This document shows, piece by piece, positions 3,573 to 5,720 of a DNA stretch of 5,720 bases. The DNA comes from Candidatus Zipacnadia bacterium (GTDB lineage Bacteria; Armatimonadota; Zipacnadia; Zipacnadales; Zipacnadaceae), in NCBI GenBank assembly GCA_029821415.1, contig JALGTJ010000233.1, positions 1 to 5,720 of the forward strand, given 5' to 3'. Both the position numbers and the translations under genes were made by a program. The number at the start of each line of letters is the position of its first letter. Positions within the stretch are counted from its first letter, which is position 1. The notes beneath the pieces are model-generated. The model was not told where the DNA came from, searched no databases, and saw nothing but the letters and a program-made list of their open reading frames with translations.

Positions 3573-5720
3573 CCGTGATCCAGCGCCGCAATGGTCAGGC
3601 GGTTAGCGGGTGCCTCACGATAGTGAAAGGCCAGGAAAACCGTGCCCGGCATCACCCGCTGGCTTACGCGGGCGGCAATCTCAATCTGTCCCCGTCGCGA
3701 GCTGACTCTCACCAACTGACCGTCAACAATGCTCAGAGCTTCGGCGTCATCCGGATGGATCTCAATGACCCCCACAGATACCAGCTCGTCCAGCACATCC
3801 GAGCGCCGTGACATCGTGCCGGTGTGGAAGTGCTGGAGAATCCTCCCAGTAGACAGTACAAATGGATACTGCTCATCAGGCAACTCCTGGGGTGGAATGA
3901 ATTCCACCGAGTGAAACTTACCCAAACCTCGCGTGAACTCCCCTACATGCAGAATCGGCGTCCCGGGATGATGACGATCGGGACATGGCCACTGCAGGGA
4001 GCCTTCTTGGAGCCGATCGTAAGTAATGCCACCGTAGATAGGTGTTAACTGGGCAATCTCGTCCTGGATGGCGGCCACGTCCGGATACGACATCTCATAG
4101 CCCATGCGGTGGGCGAGGTCACAGACGATTTGCCAGTCTCCGCGTGCCTCTCCCGGAGGGTCAAGTGCCTTATGCACGCGCTGCACACGCCGCTCGGTAT
4201 TGGTGAAGGTGCCCTCTGTTTCTGCAAAGCTGGCTGCCGGCAATACCACATCGGCGAGTTGGGCCGTCTCGCTGAGGAAAATATCCTGGACAATGAGCAG
4301 TTCTAAGTTATTGAGGGCCTCCTCAACATGGTTACTGTCAGGGTCGCTCAACATAGGATTTTCGCCCATTACGTAGAGTCCCTTGAGCTTTCCTTCGGCT
4401 GCGGCGTCGATCATCTCCACGACGGTGAGGCCGCGACCGGCCGGCAGGGAAATTCCCCATGCCGCCTCAAATTTAGCTCGGACTTGCTCATCGGCAACTT
4501 TCTGGTACCCCGAATAGACATCGGGCAAAGCCCCCATGTCGCACGCCCCCTGGACATTGTTCTGCCCCCGTAAGGGATTGACACCGGCCCCGGGCTTACC
4601 GAGATTGCCGGTCACCATAGCCAGATTGGCCAATGATAGCACATTGTCGGTGCCGGTGGTGTGCTGAGTGATACCCATTGAGAATACGATGGAGGCGGCT
4701 GGGGCCTGCGCGTAGATGCGCGCGGCGTGCCGGATATCCTCGGCGGGAACCCCCGTGAGCTTCTCTCCAACCTCAAGCGTGTAGGGCTTCACGGCAGCCT
4801 GAAGCTCTTCAAATCCTTCGGTGCGCTGGGCAATGAAATCCTTGTCTTCGAGGCCCTCTTCCAGGATTACATGGATGAGAGCATTAATGAGAGCAACATC
4901 GGTGCCGTGCCTTTGCTGCAAGTGCACAGTGGCAAATTCAGTTAGTTCAATGGCGCGCGGGTCTGCCACGATGAGCGGGACACCGCGCTGGGCAGCTCGT
5001 TTGATAGCCGCGCCGATGACGGGGTGGCATTCAGTAGTGTTGGAACCGATCACGAAGATAGCATCGGCTCGCTCGAAATCCTCAATGGAGTTGGTCATAG
5101 CGCCACTGCCAAATGCTTTAGCCAGGCCAACAACCGTTGAAGCATGACACAGGCGGGCGCAGTGGTCAATATTGTTGGTGCCCACTGCTGCGCGCATAAA
5201 CTTCTGCATAACGTAGTTTTCTTCATTGGTACACTTGGCCGACGACAAACCGCCAATGGCATCGGGGCCGTATTCAGCCTTCAGTTCGGCCAGGCGCTGC
5301 GCAGCGAAGTCCAGGGCTTCCTCCCAGCTTACCGGCATCAGCTCGCCGTTGCGCCGAATCAGCGGCTGGGTAAGCCGCTCTTTGTGGTCAATGAAATCAA
5401 AACCAAACCGCCCCTTCACACATAATTGCCCCTTATTGACGCCCAGCCCCGGCTCACCGGTGACCTTCACTACACGGTTGTCGCGAGTGTGCAGGACAAT
5501 CTGGCAGCCGACGCCACAATAGGGACAGGTGGTCACTGTGCGCTCCAGCTCCCACACTCTCCCCGCTCCCTGCGCACCAGCGAAGGACAGCGCACCGGTT
5601 GGACAGACATCTATGCAGTTGCCGCATTCAGTGCACACCGATTCGTCGCGCGGCAGACCCGGCGGCAGGCCGATGCGGGTGTCAAAGCCGCGGCCCAGAA
5701 AGTCAATAGCCCCGGTGACC
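3506..5720 (-). CDS. fdhA: Formate dehydrogenase catalytic (alpha) subunit, Mo/W-bis-MGD, partial (5' end beyond window)
   Basis: Oxidises formate to CO2 (or the reverse) at a Mo or W bis-MGD centre. About 737 residues are present; the frame stays open to the right edge, so the gene starts outside. The first residues (TGAIDFLGRGFDTRIGLP) belong to a NuoG-like N-terminal region, implying a NAD(P)- or ferredoxin-linked soluble enzyme. A [4Fe-4S] ferredoxin motif CxxCxxCxxxCP follows (Cys codons at 5633, 5624, 5615, 5603), then the proximal cluster CPYCGVGC plus QLCVKG (5525, 5516, 5504, 5420). The metal ligand is Cys (TGT at 5147-5149) in HCARLCH, at the place of selenocysteine 140 in E. coli FdhF, followed by the catalytic His. 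Arg of PLRGQNNVQG (4568-4570) lies 193 residues later, the same spacing as U140-R333 in E. coli. LQWPCP, HPGTPILH and HTGTMSRRSDVL complete the FDH signature. The molydop-binding domain ends at ANRLTIAALD; the last ~26 codons are mobA read out of frame, so the natural C-terminus seems lost or altered. Confidence 0.93.
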   Translation of the reverse strand, partial: VTGAIDFLGRGFDTRIGLPPGLPRDESVCTECGNCIDVCPTGALSFAGAQGAGRVWELERTVTTCPYCGVGCQIVLHTRDNRVVKVTGEPGLGVNKGQLCVKGRFGFDFIDHKERLTQPLIRRNGELMPVSWEEALDFAAQRLAELKAEYGPDAIGGLSSAKCTNEENYVMQKFMRAAVGTNNIDHCARLCHASTVVGLAKAFGSGAMTNSIEDFERADAIFVIGSNTTECHPVIGAAIKRAAQRGVPLIVADPRAIELTEFATVHLQQRHGTDVALINALIHVILEEGLEDKDFIAQRTEGFEELQAAVKPYTLEVGEKLTGVPAEDIRHAARIYAQAPAASIVFSMGITQHTTGTDNVLSLANLAMVTGNLGKPGAGVNPLRGQNNVQGACDMGALPDVYSGYQKVADEQVRAKFEAAWGISLPAGRGLTVVEMIDAAAEGKLKGLYVMGENPMLSDPDSNHVEEALNNLELLIVQDIFLSETAQLADVVLPAASFAETEGTFTNTERRVQRVHKALDPPGEARGDWQIVCDLAHRMGYEMSYPDVAAIQDEIAQLTPIYGGITYDRLQEGSLQWPCPDRHHPGTPILHVGEFTRGLGKFHSVEFIPPQELPDEQYPFVLSTGRILQHFHTGTMSRRSDVLDELVSVGVIEIHPDDAEALSIVDGQLVRVSSRRGQIEIAARVSQRVMPGTVFLAFHYREAPANRLTIAALDHGLLALSLPGGRLFGMVGRRRGY

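Noticed and set aside
3379..5522. Many + strand open frames of 60-108 aa
   Set aside because: All lie opposite the fdhA and mobA genes, whose catalytic motifs are intact on the - strand.

Overview
The window looks like chromosomal DNA from an anaerobic bacterium, probably a metagenomic contig. Base composition is moderately GC-rich. The anaerobic call rests on a large formate dehydrogenase catalytic subunit with a NuoG-like N-terminal region, next to a molybdenum cofactor guanylyltransferase. I cannot assign a phylum with confidence from the sequence alone.

Left part (1-1321, + strand): the last 53 codons of an ECF-type sigma-70 factor overlap the start of a membrane protein gene. That gene encodes a short cytosolic head, one transmembrane helix, a DUF4349 domain with a coiled coil, and a C-terminal transmembrane helix with a basic tail. 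The arrangement suggests a sigma factor with a membrane-bound anti-sigma or sensor partner. The gene is split over two frames by two compensating shifts, near 485-510 and near 1236-1241, so it appears as two ORFs plus an out-of-frame C-terminal tail.

Middle part (1322-2984): a convergent gap is followed by two uncharacterised genes on the - strand. One encodes a protein of about 100 aa and the other up to 244 aa, with a strong internal Shine-Dalgarno and ATG that could start a 107-aa product. Upstream of them is a 366-bp non-coding stretch with a 14-bp perfect palindrome and several short inverted repeats.

Right part (2985-5720, - strand): mobA lies directly downstream of, and overlapping, the 3' end of fdhA, which runs off the right edge. 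The two products belong together: MobA makes the guanine dinucleotide form of the Mo/W-pterin cofactor, and FdhA uses bis-MGD cofactor to oxidise formate or reduce CO2. The junction is abnormal. The last ~26 codons of the fdhA frame are the MobA nucleotide-binding region read out of frame, and mobA has no ATG, GTG or TTG start.

No CRISPR array, complete insertion sequence, rRNA or convincing tRNA was seen. No recognisable new defence or mobile system is present. The best leads are the fdhA-mobA junction, the pair of unknown small genes, and the sigma/DUF4349 membrane protein.
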